A stretch of 26,722 nucleotides of DNA, from positions 1-26,722 of IMG/VR virus record IMGVR_UViG_3300032117_000831; one strand, given 5' to 3'. Origin of the DNA: a virus. The notes below the pieces were generated by a model, which was given only the letters and a program-made list of their open reading frames with translations, was not told the origin of the DNA and did not search any database. How positions within the stretch are numbered: position 1 is the stretch's first letter; each line of letters starts with the position of its first letter. Position numbers and translations under genes: made by a program. Below, piece after piece: positions 6,310 to 14,885 of this stretch.

Positions 6310-7833
6310 GGTCTCCGATGATGATTTTGTGGGTTTAATATCGATAATTTTCTTATAACTTAATGAGCCGGATTGTAAGTTGGTTTCGGTTATCATGTTT
6401 TTGATATCAGTCAGCCTACCTGGACCACGCCAAACTGGCCAATTGTATTTGATAGCAGTTTCATTGATTTCGATCCTACGACGTATGCGTTCACGTATAT
6501 CCAGATTCTTATTTAGGTCTGATTTCCAAAACAGTCCAGTCAATTGCCCAGTATAGTTTGGTACTTCAGCAAACATCATCTCATGTTGATCTATCAGTCT
6601 ACTCAAAGGTGTGTTTGGATATATGATCAATAGCAGGCCAAGATCGACACCGATGATAGTGCCTGAAGCTACATAACGTTGCCAACGTTTGAACATGTCA
6701 ACAGTGTCTTGATGATCTTCTATAGTTTCGCTGAGATAACCAGTGAACATCAAGAACATGACGTGCAGATTATACTTTTCAAACATTTCCAATTGATAGT
6801 CAGTGTCTTCATTGGTAAAGTTTTTACCCATTTCCTTGCGCACACGATCACTGCCTGTTTCTAATCCCACATAAAAGTCTGAACCCCCGGCTTTACTGAT
6901 CATTTCAAAGTGTTCATCTTTTAGGGCTTTCTTAGGTAAGAATATAAACTGTCCACCCCAATGTAGTTTTTCAGCGAATGGGTATTTGGCCAACATTTCA
7001 CACATCTGTAAGAAGTTCTTTTGATTACCATTCACCAGACTGTCTGTAAAGTAAAAATTAGTCACACCAAAACGTTCATAGTTATCGATAATTTCTCTTG
7101 CGATATTTTCACCTGATCTATAACGGAACTTGGGCCAAAAGCGTTCTACATCACAGAACGTACATTTACGCACACAGCCACGGCTGCCTGTGATAAAGAA
7201 ACTTTTCTTTCCGTTGACATGATCATAGTCATCAGTATCAAAATAACTGTAGTCTGGGAATGGCATGTTGTCTAGATTATCTAGCTGTTCGTAATCGTAA
7301 TCATCTACACCTGGAGCAGACTGCCCACGTAAGTATTCTGTAAGAGAACGTTCAGCTTCGCCTGTGATGATAGTATCAACTAGTCCTTGTTTCTTTAGCT
7401 GTGTACCAAACTTGACTTCATTGTTGTCAAAGATACTTAAACTGTCTAGACCCATTCCACCTACTACTATCTTGCCTTTGAAGAATTCTTTGAGTTTTTT
7501 ACACAACAGTTCAGTAAAGAATCTACTGTCATAGGTAAACACACTGATCATTATATAATCATATTCAGCTTGTTTGATAGTATCGAGATAAGGTTGTAAC
7601 CATTGCTCGATGATCATAGTATCTACTTCACTGGGTGTGACTATCTTACGGAATATACGATCAAAATGATCATAGTCTTTGCCTGTAGCTCTACACCACC
7701 GCACAAACTTAATATTAAGATCATTGGCAGTTACATCATGTCCAAGGCTTTTACAGATAGCACAAACGATAGCCGCCCCACTGGGTGGACGCTCTGCGCT
7801 GATAACTGGTGGACATAATACTAGGGTTTTCAT
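6295..7833 (-). CDS. B12-binding-domain / radical SAM protein (1)
   Basis: 512 residues. The N-terminal region (about 1-165) has the Rossmann-like layout of cobalamin-binding domains, including KIVVGGMGLDS and an IITGEAERSL motif. It lacks an obvious DxHxxG cobalamin-ligand motif, so B12 may bind base-off without His, or not at all. The radical SAM core follows: C220, C224, C227 (RGCVRKCTFCD) bind the 4Fe-4S cluster. YFTDSLVNGN and YVGLETGSDRVR (about 322-333) are typical core strands. The family includes methyltransferases and ring-forming enzymes of natural-product and lipid pathways; the substrate here is unknown. The ATG overlaps the upstream stop (ATGA). It ends the FolE unit, just before the mazG promoter. 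Confidence 0.82.
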   Translation of the reverse strand: MKTLVLCPPVISAERPPSGAAIVCAICKSLGHDVTANDLNIKFVRWCRATGKDYDHFDRIFRKIVTPSEVDTMIIEQWLQPYLDTIKQAEYDYIMISVFTYDSRFFTELLCKKLKEFFKGKIVVGGMGLDSLSIFDNNEVKFGTQLKKQGLVDTIITGEAERSLTEYLRGQSAPGVDDYDYEQLDNLDNMPFPDYSYFDTDDYDHVNGKKSFFITGSRGCVRKCTFCDVERFWPKFRYRSGENIAREIIDNYERFGVTNFYFTDSLVNGNQKNFLQMCEMLAKYPFAEKLHWGGQFIFLPKKALKDEHFEMISKAGGSDFYVGLETGSDRVRKEMGKNFTNEDTDYQLEMFEKYNLHVMFLMFTGYLSETIEDHQDTVDMFKRWQRYVASGTIIGVDLGLLLIIYPNTPLSRLIDQHEMMFAEVPNYTGQLTGLFWKSDLNKNLDIRERIRRRIEINETAIKYNWPVWRGPGRLTDIKNMITETNLQSGSLSYKKIIDIKPTKSSSETLTLE

Positions 7834-8363
7834 TTGATCAGATCTTTAATTTCTTGTATTATTTCTAATTCTTTTTCATAGTGGAACAGCAAAGTATAAT
7901 TACTGTATTCTTCCATTGGTGCTATTTCTTGTTTGAACTTTAACAGTGTCAACCAGCTGAGATAGTCTCTAGGGATTTCTAACACGAATTCACCATCGAT
8001 ACCTACGATACTATCAATGTTGACATTGTCAAAACCTTTGGTATTTTGGAACAACACTCTACCTGCGGCCAACTGATTAAACCAAATACGATCAAAACCT
8101 AGTTTGGTGATACGGAAGTTACAGTCTTGGGTGATATTACCTTGTTGATCTACCACAGTATCGTAGATATGATTCTCACCTTGGCGTTTACCATAGTGTT
8201 GTATTTTCAGTGTATTTTGTTCTTCTAGTTCCAGATCTACTATGATAGATGTTTCAGCGGCTAATTCTCGATCAACTAACACTGTGTCATTGAACACGAT
8301 GCGAACATAAGGCCAATGATTACACCAATTGGCTATAAAGTCAACTTGAAAAGGAATCGACAT
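7830..8363 (-). CDS. Hypothetical beta-rich phage protein
   Basis: 177 residues, no recognised family. Alternating hydrophobic strands, for example VRIVFNDTVLVD, SIIVDLELEEQNTLKIQHYGKR, and FNQLAAGRVLFQ, suggest a beta-sandwich in the first about 135 residues, followed by two helices (MEEYSNYTLLFHYEKELEIIQE). The arrangement resembles a carbohydrate-binding or ligand-binding module, but this is a guess from pattern alone. It lies between a small membrane protein and the B12/radical SAM protein and overlaps the latter (ATGA), which suggests translational coupling. No clear ribosome-binding site precedes its ATG. No signal peptide or membrane segment. Confidence 0.7.
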   Translation of the reverse strand: MSIPFQVDFIANWCNHWPYVRIVFNDTVLVDRELAAETSIIVDLELEEQNTLKIQHYGKRQGENHIYDTVVDQQGNITQDCNFRITKLGFDRIWFNQLAAGRVLFQNTKGFDNVNIDSIVGIDGEFVLEIPRDYLSWLTLLKFKQEIAPMEEYSNYTLLFHYEKELEIIQEIKDLIK

Positions 8364-8374
8364 ATTGTAAGGGA

Positions 8375-8626
8375 TTATCTAATCAATCCATAAACGTATA
8401 TACAAAATATTATGGCATTCAATGTCCATAACTCTGGTTTCTTCCAAAGCATACCAGTTATGACCCAGAACAAACAGGCAAAACTCAGTACAACAATATT
8501 TAATGGATATACGTCGAAGCTGGTCAATGTCACACCAACGATGGTTACTATGTTAGCACCCCAGCCTATGATTTTGCTACGATCTAAGAAAAATTTCAAT
8601 CTAGCTCCCAGGGATAAACTATCCAA
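8375..8626 (-). CDS. Small three-helix membrane protein
   Basis: 83 residues with about three hydrophobic segments: GWGANIVTIVGVTLTSF, LNIVVLSFACLFWVITGML and LNAIIFCIYVYGLI. The short amphipathic N-terminus is basic (ARLKFFLDRSK). It overlaps the end of the phosphoribosyltransferase gene by 31 bases; no shorter start is available before the first helix, so the overlap seems real. The architecture, with a Trp-rich loop before the third helix and a C-terminal Tyr/Arg, resembles the 96-residue membrane protein upstream of the polymerase gene. Function unknown; an inner-membrane location is inferred from hydrophobicity. Confidence 0.68.
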   Translation of the reverse strand: MDSLSLGARLKFFLDRSKIIGWGANIVTIVGVTLTSFDVYPLNIVVLSFACLFWVITGMLWKKPELWTLNAIIFCIYVYGLIR

Positions 8627-9123
8627 ACAGGTTCTTCTGCTTTATTAATCTCAACACCACTATAATTGACCTTACGGCTAAACTCACTGCTTAGATTATC
8701 GGTTAATACAGCGAAGCGGACATTCTGTCCCCAAATAGCTGACCACGCAGTATTGTCAGGCAAACAACTGGCTTGCCAATCTTCGATGATCCAATCTAAT
8801 GTAGCACCAGTATCATTTATGTCATCTACGATTAGGATATTTTTACGCAGTGCCGGATCTGTTTTAGTACCATCGCCATGTACATAACCAAACGCATCTT
8901 CACTCATCCATGCATTCATTTCTGTGTCTGCATGATCACGTAGGCTTACTTTTAATGTCCACATAGGAATATCTAACCAATGACTTAGATAAACAGCAGG
9001 AATCAATCCACCACGTGTTAGTCCTACGATATAATCTGGACGCCATTGATCTTTGCTCAGTTGGAAAGCGATTTTCCTTGTGAGCTTTTCTATATCATTA
9101 TGTGTGTAATATACTTTTTTCAT
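8596..9123 (-). CDS. Type I phosphoribosyltransferase
   Basis: 175 residues. The PRPP-binding signature is clear at 96-109 (ILIVDDINDTGAT), and the first core strand is DYIVGLTRGGLIPAVYLS. The size and the TRGGL loop fit the hypoxanthine/xanthine-guanine PRTase group that also covers small uncharacterised predicted phosphoribosyltransferases. It would join a purine-like base to PRPP, salvaging bases to nucleotides in the cytosol. The exact base cannot be read from sequence. Because this unit begins with FolE, which consumes GTP, guanine salvage would be a sensible partner. The ribosome-binding site is AAAGG ten bases upstream. A role in handling deazapurine bases is possible but speculative. 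Confidence 0.82.
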   Translation of the reverse strand: MKKVYYTHNDIEKLTRKIAFQLSKDQWRPDYIVGLTRGGLIPAVYLSHWLDIPMWTLKVSLRDHADTEMNAWMSEDAFGYVHGDGTKTDPALRKNILIVDDINDTGATLDWIIEDWQASCLPDNTAWSAIWGQNVRFAVLTDNLSSEFSRKVNYSGVEINKAEEPVWIVYPWELD

Positions 9124-9124
9124 A

Positions 9125-9454
9125 TTAGCCTTTGTATGCTCGAATGCTGACTATCTCACCTGAGTCATTGAATGTGATAACATCAACTACTTTAACTGTT
9201 TCTGTTCCATTTACTAAAATATCTAATTCTGCTACTACAGTATTATCATCTTGATATAGTGCCAACGGTGTAGCTTTGATAGTGTCAACACTTTCAAAGA
9301 TCTGTTTGTTAGCTTTGACAACAAAAGTTATACCTGCCTCAGAAACTTCCCAATCACGCAGTGTGACCTGGCTGTTGAACATACCGCTTAATGTACCAAT
9401 ATCTTTATTTGAAAAAGCATTAAAATAACTTAATGCTAAATTTTTAAGATTCAT
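9125..9454 (-). CDS. NTF2/SnoaL-like domain protein
   Basis: 109 residues from ATG 9454. The pattern is that of the cone-shaped NTF2/SnoaL fold: an N-terminal helix (LKNLALSYFNAFSNKDIGTLSGMF), a strand with LRDWEV, and long C-terminal strands ending in VVDVITFNDSGEIVSIRAYKG, which is characteristic. A longer frame begins upstream, but a GGAGAAG ribosome-binding site precedes 9454 and the fold starts there. The family covers isomerases, dehydratases and binding proteins, so no reaction can be assigned. It overlaps the coiled-coil gene by 11 bases and lies one base before the PRTase gene. Confidence 0.72.
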   Translation of the reverse strand: MNLKNLALSYFNAFSNKDIGTLSGMFNSQVTLRDWEVSEAGITFVVKANKQIFESVDTIKATPLALYQDDNTVVAELDILVNGTETVKVVDVITFNDSGEIVSIRAYKG

Positions 9455-9659
9455 TTTTCTTCTCCAAAAATGCAACGCGATTGCGTAACCATTTAACGTC
9501 TTCATATGAAGATGCTAGTTTATTTTTTGTTATTTCAAATTCTTTGCGCAGATCAGCATCAACTTGTTCGATAGTTTTTCTATTCCTGCTTTCACCCAAG
9601 TTAAGCCCAATCAATATACCAAAGAATAAGCCAACGAAAAACCAAGCGAAATCAATCAT
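9444..9659 (-). CDS. Small membrane-anchored coiled-coil protein
   Basis: 71 residues: one N-terminal transmembrane helix (FAWFFVGLFFGILIGLNLG) followed by a charged, heptad-like helix (about 26-70, ending LRNRVAFLEKKNES). This type-II single-span plus coiled-coil layout is common in small phage proteins and resembles spanin-like or membrane-tether proteins, but there is no further evidence for lysis. Its ATG overlaps the folE stop (ATGA), which supports coupled translation. Function unknown. Confidence 0.7.
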   Translation of the reverse strand: MIDFAWFFVGLFFGILIGLNLGESRNRKTIEQVDADLRKEFEITKNKLASSYEDVKWLRNRVAFLEKKNES

Positions 9660-10348
9660 CTGGGTGCAAACTCCTGTTGTAATTTAATATTGTCAAAGAA
9701 CTCTTTCTTGGTATTACCATCTTCTTTGAATGCACCTTTAAGCACAGTTGTCTGTGTTAACGAACTATGTGCCATGATGCCACGATTTTCACAGCAACCA
9801 TGTGTTGCTTGGATATACACAGCGACATTATCACTGCCTGTGGCTTTCATTATTTCTCTTGCGATGTCATTAGCAAGTTCTTCTTGTAGCGTACCGCGAC
9901 GAGCGCACCACTGAGCGATACGAGTATATTTGCTAAGTCCAATAAGTTTTTGGGCAGCGATAATCCCAATATATGCGACACCAGCAACAGGTTGATGATG
10001 ATGGCTACACATACTGCGAAGCTCACTTCTAACAACCAACATACCTTCATATCTGTCCTCACTATCATTTGGAAAAGCTGTAGCATCTGGCGCTGGATCA
10101 TAACGTCCTGCCATGATTTCATACAAGTACATTTTGGCAAGTCTACGTGCTGTGCCTTTTGAATTTGGATCTTCATGTCTATCGATGATTAAACTGTCTA
10201 GAACACCCTCAAACTTTTCTGTAAGTTCGTCTACTAGCTGTTCTCGTTCTTCGTTTTTGATATATTTTGATATATTATCACCTGCCCAGTATCTCGCACC
10301 ATCATTGCTGATACGTTCAAGTATAATATCACTGATTTTATTGCTCAT
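9656..10348 (-). CDS. folE: GTP cyclohydrolase I
   Basis: 230 residues, normal length for the family. The zinc site is C114-x2-H117 (SMCSHHHQPVAG) plus C185 (THGCCENRG). The core signature IGLSKYTRIAQWCARRGTLQEEL (136-158) matches GTP cyclohydrolase I closely. The usual CEHH is CSHH here. The enzyme opens GTP to 7,8-dihydroneopterin triphosphate, the first step to 7-deazaguanines and to folates. With queD and queE in the window, the deazaguanine route is the likely purpose. It is the first gene of its unit, with a GGAGA ribosome-binding site eight bases upstream and a strong promoter ahead. Confidence 0.95.
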   Translation of the reverse strand: MSNKISDIILERISNDGARYWAGDNISKYIKNEEREQLVDELTEKFEGVLDSLIIDRHEDPNSKGTARRLAKMYLYEIMAGRYDPAPDATAFPNDSEDRYEGMLVVRSELRSMCSHHHQPVAGVAYIGIIAAQKLIGLSKYTRIAQWCARRGTLQEELANDIAREIMKATGSDNVAVYIQATHGCCENRGIMAHSSLTQTTVLKGAFKEDGNTKKEFFDNIKLQQEFAPR

Positions 10349-10390
10349 TTATGTCTCCGATGTTAACCCAGTGGATTGGGATATGTATAT

Positions 10391-10419
10391 ATTATATAGG
10401 TTTATTTCAACAAGGTCAA
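10391..10419 (-). promoter_or_regulatory. Consensus sigma70-type promoter upstream of folE
   Basis: TTGACC (10419-10414) and TATAAT (10396-10391) on the minus strand are separated by 17 bases. The TGA stop of the upstream SGNH gene is part of the -35 hexamer. The predicted start near 10384 gives a leader of about 36 bases containing a GGAGA ribosome-binding site before the folE ATG at 10348. This is a leadered promoter, unlike those at 290, 2020 and 6281. Confidence 0.78.
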
Positions 10420-11078
10420 ATATATTTGTGTAGATGTTCTGCCCAAAGAGCATGTCCTTGCTCATTTATATGTGTGTCTATGGAACTAAGGGTGATCTGA
10501 TGTTTAATAATGAATTCAGTCATAAACCCAGCATGTGGTTCACGTAAATCTATACCTTTGACGCTTTCTTCACTGAAGTAAAATGGTATGTAGCGTCCCG
10601 GACAGGTCAATTCAACGCTGTCAGAATAGCTTTGGAAATTGAGTCTTTGTTCATGATCGCTGTAGTAATCTCTAAACCAAATGTCATAATAGGCCAAACC
10701 TTGATCTTTGGGTTTAAAATTCAACCAATTGTTCACATCTTTATTAGTCGGATTATTGCTACGGAAAAATTCTTGTGTGTTGGTTTTGTATATCAATCCT
10801 TGATCACATACCGCCAGATGTTTTGGATTGTCTCTGTCTAGCACAAATGATTTTCTGCTGGGGTGGCTCCACCCAATGATGACTAGATCGTTGTAATTGA
10901 TATCGGGTAAGGCCTGTCTATAAGTATGATATATAAAAAGATTATCAGAACCAGGTTCTGACAGATTACTGTATGGTATGTTGAGACTACGGGCTAAAAG
11001 ATCTACCCAACAGTGTTCTTTGTGTTCTAAGTTAAATGGCAAACAGAAACTATGGCCAAACACCCATAGCTTACGCAT
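10416..11078 (-). CDS. SGNH/GDSL hydrolase-like protein (copy 3)
   Basis: 220 residues. The N-terminus LWVFGHSFCLPF places Ser10 at the nucleophile elbow (GHSF). SEPGSDNLFIYHTY (about 39-52) is the block carrying the Gly and Asn, DLVIIGWSHPSRK is a core strand, and the C-terminal DTHINEQGHALWAEHL carries the His block. It ends the glycan-type cluster and overlaps the upstream oxygenase gene by eight bases. An AGGA ribosome-binding site precedes the ATG. It may remove or transfer an acyl group on a glycan made by this cluster, but this is inferred from neighbours only. Confidence 0.7.
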   Translation of the reverse strand: MRKLWVFGHSFCLPFNLEHKEHCWVDLLARSLNIPYSNLSEPGSDNLFIYHTYRQALPDINYNDLVIIGWSHPSRKSFVLDRDNPKHLAVCDQGLIYKTNTQEFFRSNNPTNKDVNNWLNFKPKDQGLAYYDIWFRDYYSDHEQRLNFQSYSDSVELTCPGRYIPFYFSEESVKGIDLREPHAGFMTEFIIKHQITLSSIDTHINEQGHALWAEHLHKYI

Positions 11079-11598
11079 TTAAGAATCCTGATATCTGTAG
11101 TGTGTGCTTGTTGGTCATACCAGCATTAGCACCAAGATGCAGTATTTCGCTGTCCCAGATCCAACCTTGACCTTGATGCCAGTGTGTGTCTACTGTGTCG
11201 TTGAATTGTATAAAGTGGCCTAATGCCCAATCTTCTAGATAGATGTTAGCACGCACTTTAGTTTCCTTGCGATCAGGATAGAGTTTATTGATCTGATAGA
11301 ATGTATCTCTGTGTAAAGGTATCACACAGCCGGGTGGTTGTCTGATCGAGCTAACAGTAACAACATCAATGCCCAATTGATCACCGATGGTTTTATAGTC
11401 GATCTGATCTTCAGACCACCAAAGTTGATTGATCTTGGTATTTTCAAAACAATAGCTATCAGGGAATCCGCCATATTGTTCATGTATGTCTGTTAGTTCA
11501 TAGACTTGATGTTTGATACAACTACCTTCATGTGTAGAATAGTCTGCATTTAAAAATATGCCAAAGTCATAGTCAAGTTTTGTTGATTTAAGTATCAT
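11071..11598 (-). CDS. 2-oxoglutarate/Fe(II)-type oxygenase-like protein (1)
   Basis: 175 residues. A double-stranded beta-helix pattern with a plausible iron facial triad: H96-x-D98 (PLHRDTFYQ) and H154 (SEILHLGANAG), with K164 or nearby as a 2-oxoglutarate anchor. The short length fits aspartyl-hydroxylase- or phytanoyl-like phage oxygenases. It would hydroxylate an unknown substrate, perhaps a sugar or peptide handled by the neighbouring aminotransferase and radical SAM enzyme. It overlaps the aminotransferase gene at its start (ATGA) and the SGNH gene at its end. The assignment is from motif spacing and needs a structure prediction to be firm. Confidence 0.65.
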   Translation of the reverse strand: MILKSTKLDYDFGIFLNADYSTHEGSCIKHQVYELTDIHEQYGGFPDSYCFENTKINQLWWSEDQIDYKTIGDQLGIDVVTVSSIRQPPGCVIPLHRDTFYQINKLYPDRKETKVRANIYLEDWALGHFIQFNDTVDTHWHQGQGWIWDSEILHLGANAGMTNKHTLQISGFLNA

Positions 11599-12182
11599 TT
11601 TATAGTTATTTCTCTGAGATCAGGGTACTGTTTGTATTTAGGCGTTTGATCGATACTGCCAATTTTTTCCAATCCCTGCTCAGCATCTTCTGGGGTTGGG
11701 CGATAATGGTATCCCATTTCAAATGTCTGCTGTTCTTCCCAGGGGCTGATTGATAGGTCACGCCCATCATAACGCTGACGTATTAATTTCTTATAAGCTG
11801 TTTCATCATCTAACAAGATAGCACCACCATGACCGATAGCCAATGGTTTATCGTAGCCAAAACTTAGACACTGCATCTGCCCTGCGCGATACATACCTTC
11901 TTTAAGCAATCTGGCACTGTCCCAAATGCGTGTGTCAAAGAAATGATACTCACCGATCCATTGTTTGTCGTGTCCTGCATAGCTATAGCGTATATTTAAT
12001 TTGTGCATGAGCATGGGGATACTGATATAAGTATAAGGAGTAAAACGACATTCTTGTACTTGATCATAGCGGAAACACAGTTCAAGAGCATGCGTACAAC
12101 AGTCAGTCATGACTACATACGGTGCGCCTGTGAATATACTCAGATAGTCTTCAAATTGTTTTATTTTGTTAAATGCTGTCAT
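11595..12182 (-). CDS. Compact DegT/DnrJ/EryC1-type aminotransferase homologue
   Basis: 195 residues, about half the usual 360-400. Recognisable pieces are the N-terminal small-molecule loop (VVMTDCCTHALELCF, 23-37), a WDSAR segment (87-91) matching the DxA motif near the PLP ring, and SFGYDKPLAIGHGGAIL (107-123), where K112 is the likely Schiff-base lysine. Most of the C-terminal domain is absent, though a short remnant ends the protein. Sugar aminotransferases of this family make aminosugars from ketosugars. It could be a minimal active enzyme or a binding relic. It sits between a B12/radical SAM gene (ATGA overlap) and an oxygenase gene (ATGA overlap), so it is part of the same pathway. 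Confidence 0.72.
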   Translation of the reverse strand: MTAFNKIKQFEDYLSIFTGAPYVVMTDCCTHALELCFRYDQVQECRFTPYTYISIPMLMHKLNIRYSYAGHDKQWIGEYHFFDTRIWDSARLLKEGMYRAGQMQCLSFGYDKPLAIGHGGAILLDDETAYKKLIRQRYDGRDLSISPWEEQQTFEMGYHYRPTPEDAEQGLEKIGSIDQTPKYKQYPDLREITIK

Positions 12183-13960
12183 GATGTGACCAATAGATTT
12201 TTAATCCTACCCTGTCTCCTAAGAGCATAAAAGTCTTCTAATTTGCCTTCTACTCGAGATGTAGCTGTATAGTTGGTAGGTGTTTTAGATCCTGTTTCTA
12301 CATTGTAATTAGTTTGTAAACTAATAGGATAAGTCGCATTAGCGTCAACAGTAAATGAATTCTGTAAGTCTAATAGGTCTGTAGTCACATCGCTGGTCAA
12401 TGTCTGTAGTACACTTAATGCCAACCTAGCCGCCTGATGTTTGTGTTCGTACATGAATTTATATGATCCTGCGTGTAGAGCATGACCACCTGCACTGTCT
12501 TTACCTAACAAGCCATAATAGAGATAATTTTTAACTGTAAAACGCATAGCAGTATAATGATCTTTAAACACAGGATCCTGTTGGACAGCATCAAAAAATT
12601 CATCATAGAATGTTCTATAAGCGATACCAGCGATGTTTCTAGCATACTTGGCTATGATCTGTGTATAGCCCATGGTATGGAACTGTATGATCATCCAACT
12701 GTACATATAACAGTCAATCATTTCTTCAGTGGTCATGGTATTGGTACTGTTAATGATTTCGATCGATTCAGGGATATCCTCATCATTCTTACCAAGGCTC
12801 ATATAGTCTTTGACCATGACTGTGGATATTTCATATTTCCTACGGCTTTCTTCCGTGGCCAATTCACTGTTGGTAAACAGTTGGCATAACCAAGCATCAA
12901 TGGCTTGATGTTGTCCTAGTTCTAATAGTTGATTAAGTCCTGTGATCCAAGATTCTTTAGTTTCTTCAGGCAATCCTAGGATCAATTCTGAGTAGGTACT
13001 GATGTCATATTTGCGGCTAAGCTCTAATAGATAGCTGATATTGTTAGTTTCCATATTCTTACGTTTGATAGCGTCTAATGTCAGATCATGCATGCTCTGC
13101 ATACTGAATGTGACACCTCTGCTTAATGGTCCCATGATACGAGCTATTTCAAATACAGTTTCTGTGCTGTTCTTTGCATATTGTAAATTAACTGTTTCGA
13201 TCCTGCTGTTGTCAGCGGCCTGTCGTATGATCTTGGCTATTTCAAGATCACGTTCTTTAAAGATACCAAAGTTAGCATCTGCATTGAATATATAAGCCAC
13301 ACGATTCTTAGCAGCCCAAGACATCTCATCGATGATACGACCTAGTTTAAATTTAGCTACTTTGCTGTAAGTTAACCCACCCCAATCACAGAATGTACAG
13401 GCATAAGGACAGCCACGATTGGTTTCTAGTGTCATGGCCCAAATAGCATCAGGATGTTCATTGACTATCTTGTCAAAAACACCTGTGATATAGGGACTAG
13501 GGATGTCAAGGTCTTTCAGTCTACTGCGTGGATAAACAGATTTGATTGTTTCACCTGCGATTATGGTCTTAAGCAATTCAGTAAATGCTAGTTCACCTTC
13601 ACTTAACACTACACTGTCAATGAAATCATAACCGGACATGCGTTCACCAGCTTGAGGCCCACCAAATACGATAATACAATCAGGCCAGTGCTGTTTGATT
13701 TTCTTAGCCAGTTCTATACAATAGTATTCATTCCATGTGTAACAACTAAACCCACATAGTTTGGGGTTGTCTAGCCGATCTAATACTGCTTGATGTGGAT
13801 CACGTTTAAAGATTAATTCTTTAAGATCAAAGTTTTCTGTGATTTCGGAAAATTGACTGGCGTAGGACCAAAGGCATCCTGCACTGTATGGTAACCAATA
13901 ATTGGTTTCTTTGCGGAATTCTACTGAATATTGTGGTTGAAAAAGGTATACATTATACAT
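12179..13960 (-). CDS. B12-binding-domain / radical SAM protein (2)
   Basis: 593 residues. The N-terminal Rossmann-like B12-type domain (about 1-150) includes LCGFSCYTWNEYYC, CIIVFGGPQAG and VVLSEGELAFTELL. No clear DxHxxG motif is seen. The radical SAM core has C184, C188 and C191 (NRGCPYACTFCDWGG). Further core strands are FNADANFGI and VTFSMQSMHDLTLDAIKR (about 283-300). The C-terminal about 200 residues are helical and family-specific. Members transform small molecules, lipids or natural products; the substrate is unknown. It is longer than and only distantly similar to the other such protein at 6295-7833. It lies between the epimerase and aminotransferase, overlapping both neighbours. 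Confidence 0.82.
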   Translation of the reverse strand: MYNVYLFQPQYSVEFRKETNYWLPYSAGCLWSYASQFSEITENFDLKELIFKRDPHQAVLDRLDNPKLCGFSCYTWNEYYCIELAKKIKQHWPDCIIVFGGPQAGERMSGYDFIDSVVLSEGELAFTELLKTIIAGETIKSVYPRSRLKDLDIPSPYITGVFDKIVNEHPDAIWAMTLETNRGCPYACTFCDWGGLTYSKVAKFKLGRIIDEMSWAAKNRVAYIFNADANFGIFKERDLEIAKIIRQAADNSRIETVNLQYAKNSTETVFEIARIMGPLSRGVTFSMQSMHDLTLDAIKRKNMETNNISYLLELSRKYDISTYSELILGLPEETKESWITGLNQLLELGQHQAIDAWLCQLFTNSELATEESRRKYEISTVMVKDYMSLGKNDEDIPESIEIINSTNTMTTEEMIDCYMYSWMIIQFHTMGYTQIIAKYARNIAGIAYRTFYDEFFDAVQQDPVFKDHYTAMRFTVKNYLYYGLLGKDSAGGHALHAGSYKFMYEHKHQAARLALSVLQTLTSDVTTDLLDLQNSFTVDANATYPISLQTNYNVETGSKTPTNYTATSRVEGKLEDFYALRRQGRIKNLLVTS

Positions 13961-14885
13961 TATTATCTTTATTTAATACCTTTTTCCAATGGGCTATAGT
14001 TTGATCTAGACCATCGTTTAAGCTGACTTTAGGAGCCCATCCAGTGACTCTAGTCACTAGGTCATGTGTGCTGTTTAATATATAAATTTCACCTGGACGT
14101 GCTGGTTTAGCGTCCCATTCTATAGTGCCAGACCAATTAAGTTTTTCTGCTATGATCCTTGCCAGTTCTTTGATCTGCACAGCATTGTTAGGTCCGATAG
14201 TAAAGAGATTACCGCCACTGACTAGATCTGGATTTTCTACTATCAATAACCAAAGTTCGATAAGATCATCGATATACAAGAAGTTTCTATAGGGAGTAGC
14301 ATAACCTAGTTTAGCCACACTAGGGTTAGTCAACATCTGCATGATGATCTGTTCTACTACAAAGAAGTCATTTTCTTTGCGACCATAGGTATTGGTCTGG
14401 CGTATAGCACAGAAAGGCAAGTTAAATGATCTACGTGCATATTCTAGATATTTTTCAACACCATATTTGGCCACAGCATATGGCGCATTGGGATTTGGTA
14501 CAGTGTGTTCATCAAATGCAGGTACCGTGTCGATGTAACCTTGCTTTTTGATCACATCACTGACAGGTTGCCAACCATAGACTTCCATGGTGCTGGCAAA
14601 TACAAAGTTTTTAAGATTCTTTAAACTACAAGCCGCATCGATTAAATTAACACTGCCTACATAGTTGATCTGGCTGAACGTGATCTGTTCATAGAAACTC
14701 TTTTCTACTTCGGTACGTGCCGCGAGATGCACGATCACTTCTGGATCAAAGTCAAACAGTTCTTGACGCACAGCATCAAAGTCTACTAGATCAGACTCCA
14801 TGCTGTATATGGTATGTCGGTCTTCAAGCGTTTTAACCAGATGTGATCCAATAAATCCGCTGGTTCCTGTGATAAAAATTCTCAT
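13953..14885 (-). CDS. NAD-dependent nucleotide-sugar epimerase/dehydratase
   Basis: 310 residues, extended short-chain dehydrogenase/reductase. The NAD-binding motif is GTSGFIG (7-13). HLAARTEVEKSF (53-64) is the typical strand, and the catalytic Y136-x3-K140 is in PYAVAKYGVEKY, preceded by a Ser/Thr-rich VFASTMEVYG. RQTNTYG and the NFLYIDDLIELWLL segment are typical of GDP/dTDP-sugar enzymes. It would convert a nucleotide sugar in the cytosol. With the adjacent glycosyltransferase, whose TAA overlaps this ATG (TAATG), and the sugar-type aminotransferase, it suggests synthesis of a modified sugar. The specific reaction cannot be told from sequence. Confidence 0.9.
   Translation of the reverse strand: MRIFITGTSGFIGSHLVKTLEDRHTIYSMESDLVDFDAVRQELFDFDPEVIVHLAARTEVEKSFYEQITFSQINYVGSVNLIDAACSLKNLKNFVFASTMEVYGWQPVSDVIKKQGYIDTVPAFDEHTVPNPNAPYAVAKYGVEKYLEYARRSFNLPFCAIRQTNTYGRKENDFFVVEQIIMQMLTNPSVAKLGYATPYRNFLYIDDLIELWLLIVENPDLVSGGNLFTIGPNNAVQIKELARIIAEKLNWSGTIEWDAKPARPGEIYILNSTHDLVTRVTGWAPKVSLNDGLDQTIAHWKKVLNKDNNV

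Noticed and set aside
9455-9505. N-terminal extension of the NTF2-like protein
   Set aside because: A good GGAGAAG site precedes ATG 9454, the fold begins there, and the extension is read from the preceding coiled-coil gene.
9850-10176. Alternative minus-strand frame inside folE
   Set aside because: The folE frame carries all zinc and signature residues; this one is a shadow without a ribosome-binding site.
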